A stretch of 8,075 nt of DNA from Candidatus Methanophagaceae archaeon (GCA_013374505.1 QENJ01000254.1:1-8075), one strand, 5' to 3'; shown: positions 1 to 5,843, counted from the stretch's first letter. Numbers and translations: made by a program. The notes: generated by a model not told the origin, from the letters alone.

Positions 1-447
1 CCATTCAGTTTGAATACGCCGGTTAGCTTTGAACCGCCGTTGTACGGGTTCTCGTGCAACCCTGCACACGATACGTGGAAGAACATCCAGGAAAATGGTG
101 AGTTTGTGGTGAATGTAGCAGGGAAAGACTTTGGAGACCTGATGCACGTTCTGGAAACCGATTATCCGTATGAGGACAATGAAATAGAACATGCAGGGCT
201 AACAGCAGAGAAAGCGAAGATGGTGAAACCGCCTCGTATAAAAGAGGCAAAAGCATGGATAGAGTGCAAACAGGAGAAGAGCATAGAGCTTGGGAATCAT
301 ATATGGATAGTTGGCAGAGTATTGGCAGTGGGAGTACAGGAAGAGTCTTGGAATGATGTGATAGCGGCGCAGGATTTATTGGGGCACATAGCAGGGCCAA
401 TCTTTGCCGTGGATATGAAAGCGGCGAAATATAAAAGAGCGAAATGA
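1..447 (+). CDS. Flavin reductase-like flavoprotein, 5'-truncated by the window edge
   Basis: The frame is open from base 1, so the true start lies upstream; the TTG at 10 is internal. The 148 visible residues resemble the flavin reductase-like FMN-binding split-barrel family: a Pro-rich segment (TPVSFEPPLYGFSCNP) matching the usual 'TPLSFDPPLVGFS' strand, then NIQENGEFVVNV, where the family has 'NIRETGEFVVN', and a later KPPRIKEAKAWIEC segment followed by HIWIVGRVLAVGV. Members bind FMN and act as flavin reductases or flavoredoxins in the cytoplasm; the substrate cannot be told from sequence. About 40-50 N-terminal residues are probably missing. The stop codon overlaps the argG start as ATGA (444-447), so the two are probably co-transcribed and translationally coupled. 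The family assignment is firm, the physiological role is not. Confidence 0.85.
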   Translation, partial: PFSLNTPVSFEPPLYGFSCNPAHDTWKNIQENGEFVVNVAGKDFGDLMHVLETDYPYEDNEIEHAGLTAEKAKMVKPPRIKEAKAWIECKQEKSIELGNHIWIVGRVLAVGVQEESWNDVIAAQDLLGHIAGPIFAVDMKAAKYKRAK

Positions 448-1625
448 AGAAAGTAGTGCTTGCCTATTCCGGTGGATTGGACACTTCGGTCTGCATCCCT
501 TTGCTAAGAGAGCATTACGGATACGACGAAGTGATTGCAGTAATGGTGGATGTAGGACAGCCGGAAGCGGACATAAAAGAAGCGAAAGCCCGAGCAGAGA
601 AGCTGAGTGATAGGCACAAAGTAATAGATGCCCTGGACGAGTTCGTGGCTGATTATATCTTTCGGTTGATAAAAGCGAACGGTAATTACGAGGGATACGT
701 GCTTGGCACTGCGATCGCGAGACCATTGATAGCGAAGAAGGTGGTGGAAGTTGCAAACGACGAAAAAGCAGATGCCGTAGCGCATGGCTGCACAGGTAAG
801 GGCAACGACCAGCTCAGGTTTGATGCGGTATTCAGAACCTCGGAGTTTGATGTAATCGCACCAATGAGGGAGCTGAATTTGACGCGGGAAGAGGAGCAGA
901 AATACGCTCAGGAGCATGGCATTTCATTTGAAACCGAGAAGAGATGGAGCGTGGACGAGAACATATGGAGCAGGAGCATAGAAGGTAGTGAGTTAGAAGA
1001 GCCTTCTTTCATTCCACCGGAAGAGATATACCAGTGGACGGTTTCTGTGGCTAAGGCGCCCGAAACGGCCGAGCTCATAAAAATCGGATTTGAACAAGGA
1101 CTGCCCGTTTCGTTGAACGGTACGAAGATGGACGGTATTTCGCTGATACAGAAACTGAACGAGATAGGCGGCAAACACGGGATTGGTAGGACAGATATGA
1201 TCGAAGATCGAGTTCTTGGCTACAAAGCGCGGGAGACATACGAGCATCCAGCAGCCACGATATTGTTGCGTGCGCATCGAGACCTCGAGCAGCTAGTTTT
1301 AACTCGGAACGAGCTAAGGTTCAAGGATTTCGCGGATAAAACGTGGAGTGAGCTGGTATATCAAGGTTTGGTCATGGACCCGCTTTTTGAGTGTCTCAAT
1401 GCCTTCGTGGATAAGACACAGGAAAGAGTGAACGGCACGGAATATGTGAAATTGGAGAAGGGTGTTGCAAGTGTAGTTGGGCGAGAATCACCAGACGGAA
1501 TATATTCTAAGGACGTTTCGTTTGATGTGAAACTTGAGCAGGAATGGGCAGAAGGCTTCTCGGCGTACCACGGGTTCCAGTCGAGGATGGCTTCAAAAAT
1601 CCGTACTGCTACAAAAAAGAAATAA
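444..1625 (+). CDS. argG: Argininosuccinate synthase
   Basis: ArgG joins citrulline and aspartate using ATP to make argininosuccinate, the penultimate step of arginine synthesis, in the cytoplasm. The 393-aa length is normal. The N-terminal PP-loop ATP pyrophosphatase motif is clear (AYSGGLDTS, residues 7-15). Other hallmarks are GYVLGTAIARP (84-94), AHGCTGKGNDQ (113-123) in the citrulline/aspartate site, WSVDENIWSRSIEGSELE (168-185), and HGIGRTDMIEDR (245-256). All the visible motifs appear intact, so it should be active. The ATG lies inside the ATGA overlap with the upstream flavoprotein stop, which fixes the start immediately before the PP-loop strand. The C-terminal lysine-rich tail ends just before the ribosome binding site of the next gene. 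No separate promoter is visible; expression probably follows the upstream gene. Confidence 0.98.
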   Translation: MKKVVLAYSGGLDTSVCIPLLREHYGYDEVIAVMVDVGQPEADIKEAKARAEKLSDRHKVIDALDEFVADYIFRLIKANGNYEGYVLGTAIARPLIAKKVVEVANDEKADAVAHGCTGKGNDQLRFDAVFRTSEFDVIAPMRELNLTREEEQKYAQEHGISFETEKRWSVDENIWSRSIEGSELEEPSFIPPEEIYQWTVSVAKAPETAELIKIGFEQGLPVSLNGTKMDGISLIQKLNEIGGKHGIGRTDMIEDRVLGYKARETYEHPAATILLRAHRDLEQLVLTRNELRFKDFADKTWSELVYQGLVMDPLFECLNAFVDKTQERVNGTEYVKLEKGVASVVGRESPDGIYSKDVSFDVKLEQEWAEGFSAYHGFQSRMASKIRTATKKK

Positions 1626-1626
1626 A

Positions 1627-1633
1627 AAGGAGG
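1627..1633 (+). promoter_or_regulatory. Strong ribosome binding site for the 1642 gene
   Basis: AAGGAGG lies directly after the argG stop and 8 nt before ATG 1642. It decides the start: the same frame is open back to 1534 inside argG, but only this ATG has a ribosome binding site. Confidence 0.8.
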
Positions 1634-1641
1634 AAGAAACT

Positions 1642-2016
1642 ATGAGTGAAGATGTAAAAGGTGAGGTAATAAATATTTTTAAAATTGGGGATTTGTGGTG
1701 CTTCAAATACTTTTTCGGAGACCGCGAACTGTTTGATGGGCTGTCGGAATACTACAACCGGCCGAAATACAGGTTTGAGCTTAAAGATGAAGGCGAGCGG
1801 AGTAAAGTAACGAGTTATCTAAAGGAGAATGGCTTTGATACTGTCACAATTGAGGATACAGCCGAGTACACAGTAAAAATAGACCGGTTTAAGAAGTATG
1901 CACCAATACTGAGAAATTCGATTGACTCATCAGAAGGAGAAAAGGAGCGAGTATTTATAATGAAGGATCTGGCGTCTGTGGAGGAGGCGGTTGATAGGGG
2001 TGCGGAGAAGGTATAG
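1642..2016 (+). CDS. Unrecognised 124-aa protein, third gene of the argG cluster
   Basis: I do not recognise this protein. It begins at ATG 1642, 16 bp after the argG stop and behind an excellent AAGGAGG. It is soluble looking: no signal peptide and no membrane span. An aromatic N-terminal part (DLWCFKYFFGDRELFDGLSEYY, roughly residues 17-38) is followed by a basic/acidic middle and a C-terminal part with KIDRFKKYAPILRNSI near residues 76-91 and a helical acidic end (MKDLASVEEAVDRGAEKV). Codon use and strand match argG, and spacing implies one transcript. The conserved-looking layout suggests a lineage-specific archaeal protein; co-transcription with argG hints at a link to arginine metabolism, but this is only context. 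That it is a real gene is well supported by the ribosome binding site and operon position. Confidence 0.75.
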   Translation: MSEDVKGEVINIFKIGDLWCFKYFFGDRELFDGLSEYYNRPKYRFELKDEGERSKVTSYLKENGFDTVTIEDTAEYTVKIDRFKKYAPILRNSIDSSEGEKERVFIMKDLASVEEAVDRGAEKV

Positions 2017-2053
2017 GTATTGAACCTTCTGTTGTAGGGTACCGGGTAAACTA

Positions 2054-2138
2054 CCGATTCTGTGTTGCCTGGTAACGCTTAGTAACCACCAGCCCGAGGT
2101 AGTATGAGCAAGTTCTCAGAATCGGACTGGTGGTTTTT
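2054..2138 (+). terminator. Interleaved 9-bp inverted repeats ending in a T run; candidate terminator or pseudoknot
   Basis: CCGATTCTG (2054-2062) is the exact reverse complement of 2117-2125, and AACCACCAG (2084-2092) is the exact reverse complement of 2127-2135. The order is A, B, A', B', so the stems are either mutually exclusive or form an H-type pseudoknot. B' runs straight into TTTTT (2134-2138), so the B stem alone resembles a hairpin terminator with a long loop, placed 120 bp after the last gene of the argG cluster. A near copy of A' (CAGATTCGG, one mismatch) follows at 2140-2148. Function is inferred only. Confidence 0.35.
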
Positions 2139-2313
2139 CCAGATTCGGTACTTCAGGGAAACCTGCGTTTATCTGGATATGGGGCACGAGCCCTGTTTTG
2201 TTGTCATCATTTATCCGCCTATTTGTGCGGTGGATGTATCCCTGTCTCAATGGTTCAGCCGTCAGCCGTCCCTACACGGGCATTACCCCGCTTCTCCGGC
2301 ATCATGAGTTCTT

Positions 2314-2568
2314 ATGCCCAAATGGGCAGTTAGTAATAAAGCAGAAAAGACAACAATAACATCAACTACCACAAACATCCATCATCACTTGAGCGATTCT
2401 CTAAACCTTTCGGCAAGAGATTCATTTATTTTAAATATGTTTTCTATTGATAAAGATTCAGAAAGAGGCGATACATATCTTCAAGTCTTGGCTGGGCCGG
2501 CAATTGAAGAAAATATATTGATTTCCACTTGCACACTCCAGAAGGCGTCAGGGCATGTGACAAAGTGA
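2314..2568 (+). other. 84-codon open frame, doubtful as a gene
   Basis: The frame encodes a Thr-rich start and a segment DSFILNMFSIDKDSERGD that looks mildly protein-like, but there is no ribosome binding site ahead of ATG 2314; that ATG in fact sits within the small TGCCCA/TGGGCA hairpin (2315-2328). No family is recognised. It could be the tail of a decayed gene. Treat as unproven. Confidence 0.15.
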
Positions 2569-2605
2569 ACGTGATTGAAGTAATTGACATTATTAAGGCG
2601 GTAAA

Positions 2606-2646
2606 CGTGAAAATCACGGGATAAGAGACTTATCGGAGCCTCTTAT
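2606..2646. repeat. Two adjacent short hairpins
   Basis: CGTGA/TCACG (2606-2610/2614-2618, 3-nt loop) is followed at once by ATAAGAG/CTCTTAT (2621-2627/2640-2646, 12-nt loop). Individually weak; their interest lies in their closeness to the two hairpins at 2704-2759. Confidence 0.35.
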
Positions 2647-2703
2647 TTGACTATTATCTCATCCTGCATCTCCTTTCCTACTGATAGAGAAAGTTTCTTT
2701 GGT

Positions 2704-2759
2704 AACGCTTTCTTTAAACCCTTTAGAAAGGCGTTCACAAAACTTTTAAGAAAAGTTTT
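2704..2759 (-). terminator. Tandem hairpins downstream of the HEPN gene; candidate terminator
   Basis: AACGC-TTTCT (2704-2713) pairs with AGAAA-GCGTT (2725-2735, one bulged G), and a perfect 9-bp stem AAAACTTTT/AAAAGTTTT (2739-2747/2751-2759) follows with a 3-nt loop. They lie 72 bp past the stop of the HEPN gene, which reads leftward into them; on that strand the A/T stem supplies several TTTT runs, as archaeal termination needs. They could also end + strand transcripts. Confidence 0.4.
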
Positions 2760-2830
2760 ATTTCAATGAATATGGGTTACGATTTTGAGAATGTTATCAG
2801 TACAACGTGGTTGCGCATTTTGATGCCTCG

Positions 2831-3256
2831 TCATCCAACATCTTGTAATAATCTCTTCACAGCACTCTCAAATTCCTTTAACACACCTAAATCCTGTTGC
2901 ACTATCTCATAAATCGCATCTATATCAAGCCTCCAGTATATGTGAACCAATACATTCCTCAATCCTGCCAAATCTGACAGGTTCTCTGAGAGATTCTTTG
3001 AGATTAACCCCTCTTCATATACAATTTCAAATGTCTCTCGATAACTTGAAGGCTTCCTAAGCCCTTTCTCTGCTATTATATGGTTTGCAATATCTATTGC
3101 AGACTGAACGCTTATAAGCAGAGCATGAAGGACCATGTTCCTTTTGTCCCTGTCTGTGTGTAGCTCCTCAAGTGGGATGGATTGATACCGTTCCCAATCC
3201 TTCAGTGATTCATTTAGCGCCCTTAGATGTTCCAATATCCCCTTCTCGTCGAACAT
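2831..3256 (-). CDS. hepT: HEPN-domain ribonuclease toxin, HepT-like (DUF86 type)
   Basis: 141 aa, all helical in character, with the HEPN catalytic motif R-x4-H-x-Y as RNVLVHIY (R100, H105, Y107). In characterised HepT proteins this motif cleaves RNA when dimerised, and the partner MntA blocks it by adding AMP groups to the motif tyrosine; Y107 is the matching residue. Length is normal for the family. It lies 6 bp after the MNT gene on the same strand, the usual order for these toxin-antitoxin modules. GGAGG abuts the annotated ATG with no spacer, so a GAGGG inside the end of the MNT gene, or the TTG eight codons in (preceded by AAGGGG), may be what the ribosome uses; the start is therefore slightly uncertain. 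All key residues are present, so it should be functional. Its target RNA is unknown. Confidence 0.9.
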   Translation of the reverse strand: MFDEKGILEHLRALNESLKDWERYQSIPLEELHTDRDKRNMVLHALLISVQSAIDIANHIIAEKGLRKPSSYRETFEIVYEEGLISKNLSENLSDLAGLRNVLVHIYWRLDIDAIYEIVQQDLGVLKEFESAVKRLLQDVG

Positions 3257-3262
3257 CCTCCA

Positions 3263-3691
3263 TCACACCCTCACAAGAAATTCCCTATCTAACCAATCCG
3301 ACGTTTCCTTATAGTCCAAATAGCTTGAGAGCATCATTGCTTCATACATTATTCTTTTCTTTTCATCTAGGGAGAAGACTACTTTACCTGTCTTTATAAT
3401 TTCATATTGAAATACTATTGGTGCATGGTTGAGAATCTTAACATCGAACTCACATCTCGGTTCAATCTCCTTTCCCATCACTCTTTCTACCACCAAAGAC
3501 AATTTCAGCGCCTTATAGGGACCGAGATCTTTAGAAAGATATAACGCTATGTCCACATCATTAAAGGTGTCGCTTTCGAGAAAAGAACCGAAAAGATAGG
3601 CAAATTCTATCTCCTTGAATCTGGTTAACGCTTCTCCTATCTTCTTTGTAATTGCCTCATTATCGCTTTCAACAAATGTTTTATCTTTCAT
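3263..3691 (-). CDS. mntA: MNT-type nucleotidyltransferase antitoxin, MntA-like
   Basis: 142 aa. The minimal nucleotidyltransferase motif is visible as LFGSFLESDTFNDVDIAL: G35-S36 and the metal-binding pair D45 and D47, with a third acidic residue probably D83 (CEFDVKIL). The gap between GS and DxD is eight residues, two fewer than the GS-x10-DxD usually quoted for MntA, but such short forms occur among archaeal nucleotidyltransferase-domain proteins. In studied modules the enzyme uses ATP to AMPylate HepT and so silence it. The C-terminal helix (around 108-142) probably contacts the toxin. It is the first gene of a two-gene unit with the HEPN gene 6 bp downstream. A TATA-like box lies about 31 bp ahead of the ATG, so the transcript is probably leaderless or nearly so. 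Confidence 0.87.
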   Translation of the reverse strand: MKDKTFVESDNEAITKKIGEALTRFKEIEFAYLFGSFLESDTFNDVDIALYLSKDLGPYKALKLSLVVERVMGKEIEPRCEFDVKILNHAPIVFQYEIIKTGKVVFSLDEKKRIMYEAMMLSSYLDYKETSDWLDREFLVRV

Positions 3692-3717
3692 ATCTGTTTT
3701 CTAAATAATGATTGTTC

Positions 3718-3726
3718 AATAAAATT
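3718..3726 (-). promoter_or_regulatory. TATA-like box for the mntA-hepT pair
   Basis: On the - strand AATTTTATT is centred about 31 bp before the mntA ATG (3691), which suits an archaeal TATA box and a very short leader. It overlaps the stop of the upstream hicB relic. Confidence 0.4.
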
Positions 3727-3950
3727 CAAAACAAAAACGGGAACTTCCTTATGTTTTGGCACCCAGGTTGTCCATACCAATCCGGTTTTTGTGTATCCGG
3801 GTCTTCCATGTACTCTTCGATTAAATCCACCATATTTCCTTTAACTTCCTCTTCGGTTCTTCCCTGCGTGGCTATGTCCAACATGGGGCAACATGCTACA
3901 AACCACTTTCTTTACTTACTTATGAGAACGGGAAATGATAGTATAGCCAT
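3726..3950 (-). pseudogene. HicB-family antitoxin relic, interrupted by TAA at codon 13
   Basis: Reading from ATG 3950 gives MAILSFPVLISK, then TAA (3912-3914), then in the same frame RKWFVACCPMLDIATQGRT and on through EEEVKGNMVDLIEEYMEDPDT to a stop at 3726. The pattern 'LSFPVLI-K-x-x-WFVA-CPxLDIATQG-T-EEE--NxxDLIEEY' is the HicB antitoxin fold (partial RNase H-like), normally about 70 aa and partnered by the HicA mRNA-interferase. The frame is kept on both sides of the stop, so a single GAA-to-TAA change is the simplest explanation. The last 17 residues no longer look like HicB. No hicA is visible upstream between 3951 and 4200 or downstream. I judge it a decayed solitary antitoxin; a sequencing error at 3912-3914 would restore the gene. 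Confidence 0.7.
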
Positions 3951-3974
3951 AATTTATATTTATGTTAGCGGGCA

Positions 3975-3981
3975 TATTTAA
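3975..3981 (-). promoter_or_regulatory. TATA-like box for the hicB relic
   Basis: TTAAATA on the - strand is centred 28 bp from ATG 3950, the spacing expected for a leaderless archaeal transcript. The A/T-rich stretch between (3951-3962) could also serve but is too close to the ATG. Confidence 0.4.
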
Positions 3982-4203
3982 GCTTTGCTCTGAATATGGG
4001 TTTGAACACTTCAGTACTTCCAAATGCAATGCAAGTAATCCGGTAACAAAACCCTCGCATCAATTCTAGATGTATGGGGTGCTTGTACATTTCGGATGCC
4101 TTCATGTAATGCACTTCGGACGTTATTACTTAAAAATTTTTATTGTCGATAAGCAGTTGAAAATGCATGGGAATGCACCCGTTTATCCGCAGACCAGCCG
4201 GTT

Positions 4204-4401
4204 TCACCCGTCAGATTTGATCTCATACTTGTCCTATTTATCGGTTCTGGCTTCACCCAGTGGTTCTTCGCTGCGCAGGTCTTTGTCAAAGGCATGGACA
4301 ATAGCGCCGGCAAATAGACTTCCATCAGCCCGTCGAATCCGGCCCTTGACGATAAATCCACTGGATTTTTCTCTGTCAGAAACATCGATTTTAATAGTCA
4401 C
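4204..4401 (-). pseudogene. N-terminal fragment of a Tc-toxin A-like / carboxypeptidase-regulatory-like protein
   Basis: GTG 4401 stands 8 nt after a good AAAGGAG (4410-4416), and an in-frame TAG lies upstream, so this looks like a true original start. The 55 codons to the first stop (TAG, 4234-4236) include GFIVKGRIRRADGSLFAGAI (15-34) and HAFDKDLRSEEPLGEARTD (36-54). This is the pattern of the carboxypeptidase-regulatory-like domain that opens many Tc toxin A / neuraminidase-like-domain proteins ('V-GRV--ADG-PL-GA-V-AFD-DLRSE--LGEA-TD--G-YEI-Y'). After the TAG the same frame continues DKYEIKSDG, the expected 'GxYEI' strand, before a second stop at 4204. The full family members run to well over a thousand residues, so almost all the gene is gone. 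It shares the strand and the bacterial toxin character of the Rhs gene at 6120-8075. Confidence 0.6.
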
Positions 4402-4443
4402 TGGAATTTCTCCTTTCTTCAGCGGTGATGGTGCATGGAATAT

Positions 4444-4540
4444 ACCCTACCCGGCTGCTCATATTTTCTAGTGAAAAGTAAATCGTAGGGTCAGGATTTC
4501 CACGAGGAAAATTATGTTACATCTTCATTTAAACCTGACC
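4444..4540. repeat. Overlapping small inverted repeats
   Basis: ACCCTAC (4444-4450) pairs with GTAGGGT (4485-4491), while GGTCAGG (4489-4495), which overlaps that second arm, pairs with CCTGACC (4534-4540). The two 7-bp stems exclude one another. They sit in the 200-bp gap between the divergent relic and the 4661 gene. The stems are short enough to arise by chance. Confidence 0.25.
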
Positions 4541-4603
4541 TCAATTCTTCTATTTCCCAGCCATGATACGGGTATATTTCTGCGCGTTACATCAAGTCAT
4601 CAT

Positions 4604-4654
4604 ACTTTAATAACTACCATAGATTTATACAATTACAGATAGAAAAAAGAGGTG
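4604..4654 (+). promoter_or_regulatory. Promoter and ribosome binding site for the 4661 gene
   Basis: ACTTTAATAA (4604-4613) is a plausible TATA box, predicting a start near 4636. GAGGTG (4649-4654) matches the archaeal 16S tail and sits 6 nt before ATG 4661; it therefore favours this ATG over the in-frame GTG at 4652, which is part of the ribosome binding site itself. Confidence 0.5.
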
Positions 4655-4660
4655 TATGAA

Positions 4661-5044
4661 ATGGAAGAAGCGACAACGAGTGGGATAGTTAGCCATAAGA
4701 AAGTAACAATGGCGGCAGAGCCTCTTGGAACTAAAGAACTATATAGCAAGATCGAAGAATTCAGCGAAATAATCGATATGTTAAGGTTAGAAGTTTCTAT
4801 ATTAGTGAGTAAGGTTGACAATCTTGAGAGAAACATAACGTCATTACCTGTGAGCGTTAGGATTGTAGAAGTAAAGGAAACGACAGTGGAAGAGGCAAAA
4901 GAGGAGATACAGAGATATTATGAGGAACACAAAGGCGAATCTATTTATCCTGACAACGCAGCAGATCAACTCGGACTTGATTTGAAGATAACGATGCAAG
5001 CCGTGGAAGAGCTTATAAAGGCAGGAAAGTTGGAGGAGATGTAA
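4661..5044 (+). CDS. Unrecognised 127-aa coiled-coil protein with possible C-terminal winged helix
   Basis: I do not recognise the family. The start at ATG 4661 is set by GAGGTG 6 nt upstream. After a short polar N-terminus, residues about 24-62 form a heptad-like helix (KELYSKIEEFSEIIDMLRLE and on to KVDNLERNITS) that probably makes a coiled-coil dimer. A short beta strand (VSVRIVEVKE, 64-73) leads into residues 74-127, whose helix-turn-helix pattern (TVEEAKEEIQRYYEEH, then NAADQLGLDLKITMQAVEEL and GKLEEM) looks like a small winged helix with 'ADQLGL' as a turn and 'ITMQAVEELIKAGKLE' as a recognition helix. No membrane or signal segment. A DNA-binding regulator or segregation-like accessory is possible. 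It is followed 2 bp later by a 58-aa gene, so the two probably act together. Confidence 0.75.
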   Translation: MEEATTSGIVSHKKVTMAAEPLGTKELYSKIEEFSEIIDMLRLEVSILVSKVDNLERNITSLPVSVRIVEVKETTVEEAKEEIQRYYEEHKGESIYPDNAADQLGLDLKITMQAVEELIKAGKLEEM

Positions 5045-5046
5045 TA

Positions 5047-5223
5047 ATGCCTTCATATTATAAGCTTGGGGATGCAATAGAAGGTGAGCGTGTCGTTTGC
5101 CAATTCAGAAAACCAGGAAAAGTAAAATTGATTTCAGCAACGCATGCACATCGAGCGCAAGAAATCGCATTAAACCATGCTTATTGTGTAATTACGAAAC
5201 CACTGCGATCTAAAAGAACTTAG
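5047..5223 (+). CDS. Small basic protein, 58 aa, coupled to the upstream coiled-coil gene
   Basis: ATG 5047 follows the previous stop by 2 bp, and GGAGGAGAT (5032-5040), inside the end of the upstream gene, gives a 6-nt spacing, so translation is very likely coupled. The product starts MPSYYKLGDAIEGERVV and is lysine/arginine-rich at its end (TKPLRSKRT), with a central helical run (ATHAHRAQEIALNHA). It contains two Cys (18 and 47) but no CxxC pair. No family is recognised. The basic charge fits nucleic-acid binding, in line with the possible winged helix of its partner, but this is inference only. Confidence 0.6.
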   Translation: MPSYYKLGDAIEGERVVCQFRKPGKVKLISATHAHRAQEIALNHAYCVITKPLRSKRT

Positions 5224-5383
5224 GCATTCATATAAATAATGGCTCTTAGCTATTTTGTATGGGTAACTCAATATCCCCACTATCCGCTGAAGCAGATTAC
5301 ATGAGGGGCGTGTTGAATGATAAGCGTCCGTAGTTATCAAAATCTCCAAGATTTCATAACCAAGGATGGGATATCCTAAGAAA
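5224..5383 (+). other. Gap between the small gene pair and the insertion sequence
   Basis: A TATA-like TATAAATAA (5231-5239) stands directly before a 21-codon frame at 5239 and further short frames, the last (ATG 5318) running into the GGATATCCTA sequence at 5369-5378. None is long enough or familiar enough to call a gene. These may be the remains of whatever the insertion sequence landed in. Confidence 0.2.
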
Positions 5384-5400
5384 CTGTCTCACAATTACCA

Positions 5401-5529
5401 TCACCCAGATTTTTCATCCTTCTTTTTTGATTTAAAGCTATATTTATCCCCCCTTTTTTCTTCCGATTTTGGATTGTTTGACAGCAGTCTAACCACATCT
5501 ACCCACATGAAACAGCGAAGAGCCAGAAA
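5401..5529 (-). pseudogene. Transposase C-terminal remnant in a shifted frame
   Basis: Just after the frame break, another - strand frame is open for 42 codons (FLALRCFMWVDVVRLL, then a Lys/Ser-rich tail SFKSKKKDEKSG) up to TGA 5401-5403, close to the presumed left end of the element. A hydrophobic helix followed by a charged tail is how many DDE transposases end. I read it as the original 3' end, joined to the 5' part by deletion. Confidence 0.45.
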
Positions 5530-5843
5530 TCCTCATCGGTATAGTCAAATGCAAGAACAACATCTTGCTCATTGAGTTTAAACCTCTCTCCTAGGATCTT
5601 GAGTGTTCTAAGATATTCCCAGTAGAAATTCGAGCTTGGAACATTCTTTATGGCGATATGAACGGAATCCGCCTTTGATCCTACCGTTTCGATGTAGGTA
5701 TTTGCCATTGCTGCCTTTAACAAGTCCCGATTATACTCGAAAACGGAAAGGAACGGCCCTTTTGGTTTTAGATTTAAACAATGATTGACAAAAGTATCGA
5801 GGGTCGTTATAGTCCGAAATATCCTATCTCGATTTATAGTCAT
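5499..5843 (-). pseudogene. Transposase N-terminal fragment (DDE type)
   Basis: 114 codons from ATG 5843, which overlaps the stop of the DUF2080 gene. The sequence has the look of archaeal IS4/IS5-like transposase N-terminal regions: a helical start (RIFRTITTLDTFVNHCLNL), then VVLAFDYTDEDF, where D100 would be the first catalytic Asp of the DDE triad. Intact enzymes normally continue 'DYT...FYG' and run for a further 200 or so residues with the second Asp and the Glu. Here family-like sequence ends at DEDF (residue 106) and the frame stops eight codons later. Missing two catalytic residues, it must be inactive. Confidence 0.7.

Larger units (their letters stand above)
2017..2830. other. 814-bp region without a convincing gene, rich in inverted repeats
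   Basis: Short overlapping open frames on the + strand (2104-2333) and an 84-codon one at 2314-2568 lack ribosome binding sites and recognisable protein character; I do not annotate them. On the - strand a run of about 40 codons across 2115-2245 is open but has no start. What stands out is local pairing: interleaved 9-bp stems (2054-2135), a 7-bp stem with one G-U pair at 2213-2219/2229-2235, a tandem 7-bp repeat CAGCCGT at 2256-2269, TGCCCA/TGGGCA at 2315-2328, and four further hairpins between 2606 and 2759. It may be a decayed mobile element or a structured RNA; nothing identifies it. Confidence 0.5.

Noticed and set aside
376..1277. Several - strand frames of 88-137 codons
   Set aside because: All are opposite the flavoprotein and argG, which are certain genes; Ser/Leu-rich translations typical of shadow frames.
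2070..2710. 11-bp direct repeat TGGTAACGCTT at 2070-2080 and 2700-2710, as a target-site duplication
   Set aside because: Several 11-bp matches are expected by chance in 8 kb, and neither copy abuts a recognisable element end.
3712..3981. 89-codon + strand frame
   Set aside because: It is the reverse of the HicB-like relic, which has clear family motifs on the - strand; no ribosome binding site.
4070..4471. 133-codon + strand frame and the overlapping 81-codon - strand frame at 4140-4385
   Set aside because: The third reading (GTG 4401, - strand) carries the recognisable GRIRRADG...LGEA domain and a ribosome binding site; the others are shadows.
5366..5575. 69-codon + strand frame
   Set aside because: It crosses the insertion-sequence end and lies opposite the transposase remnants, with no ribosome binding site.
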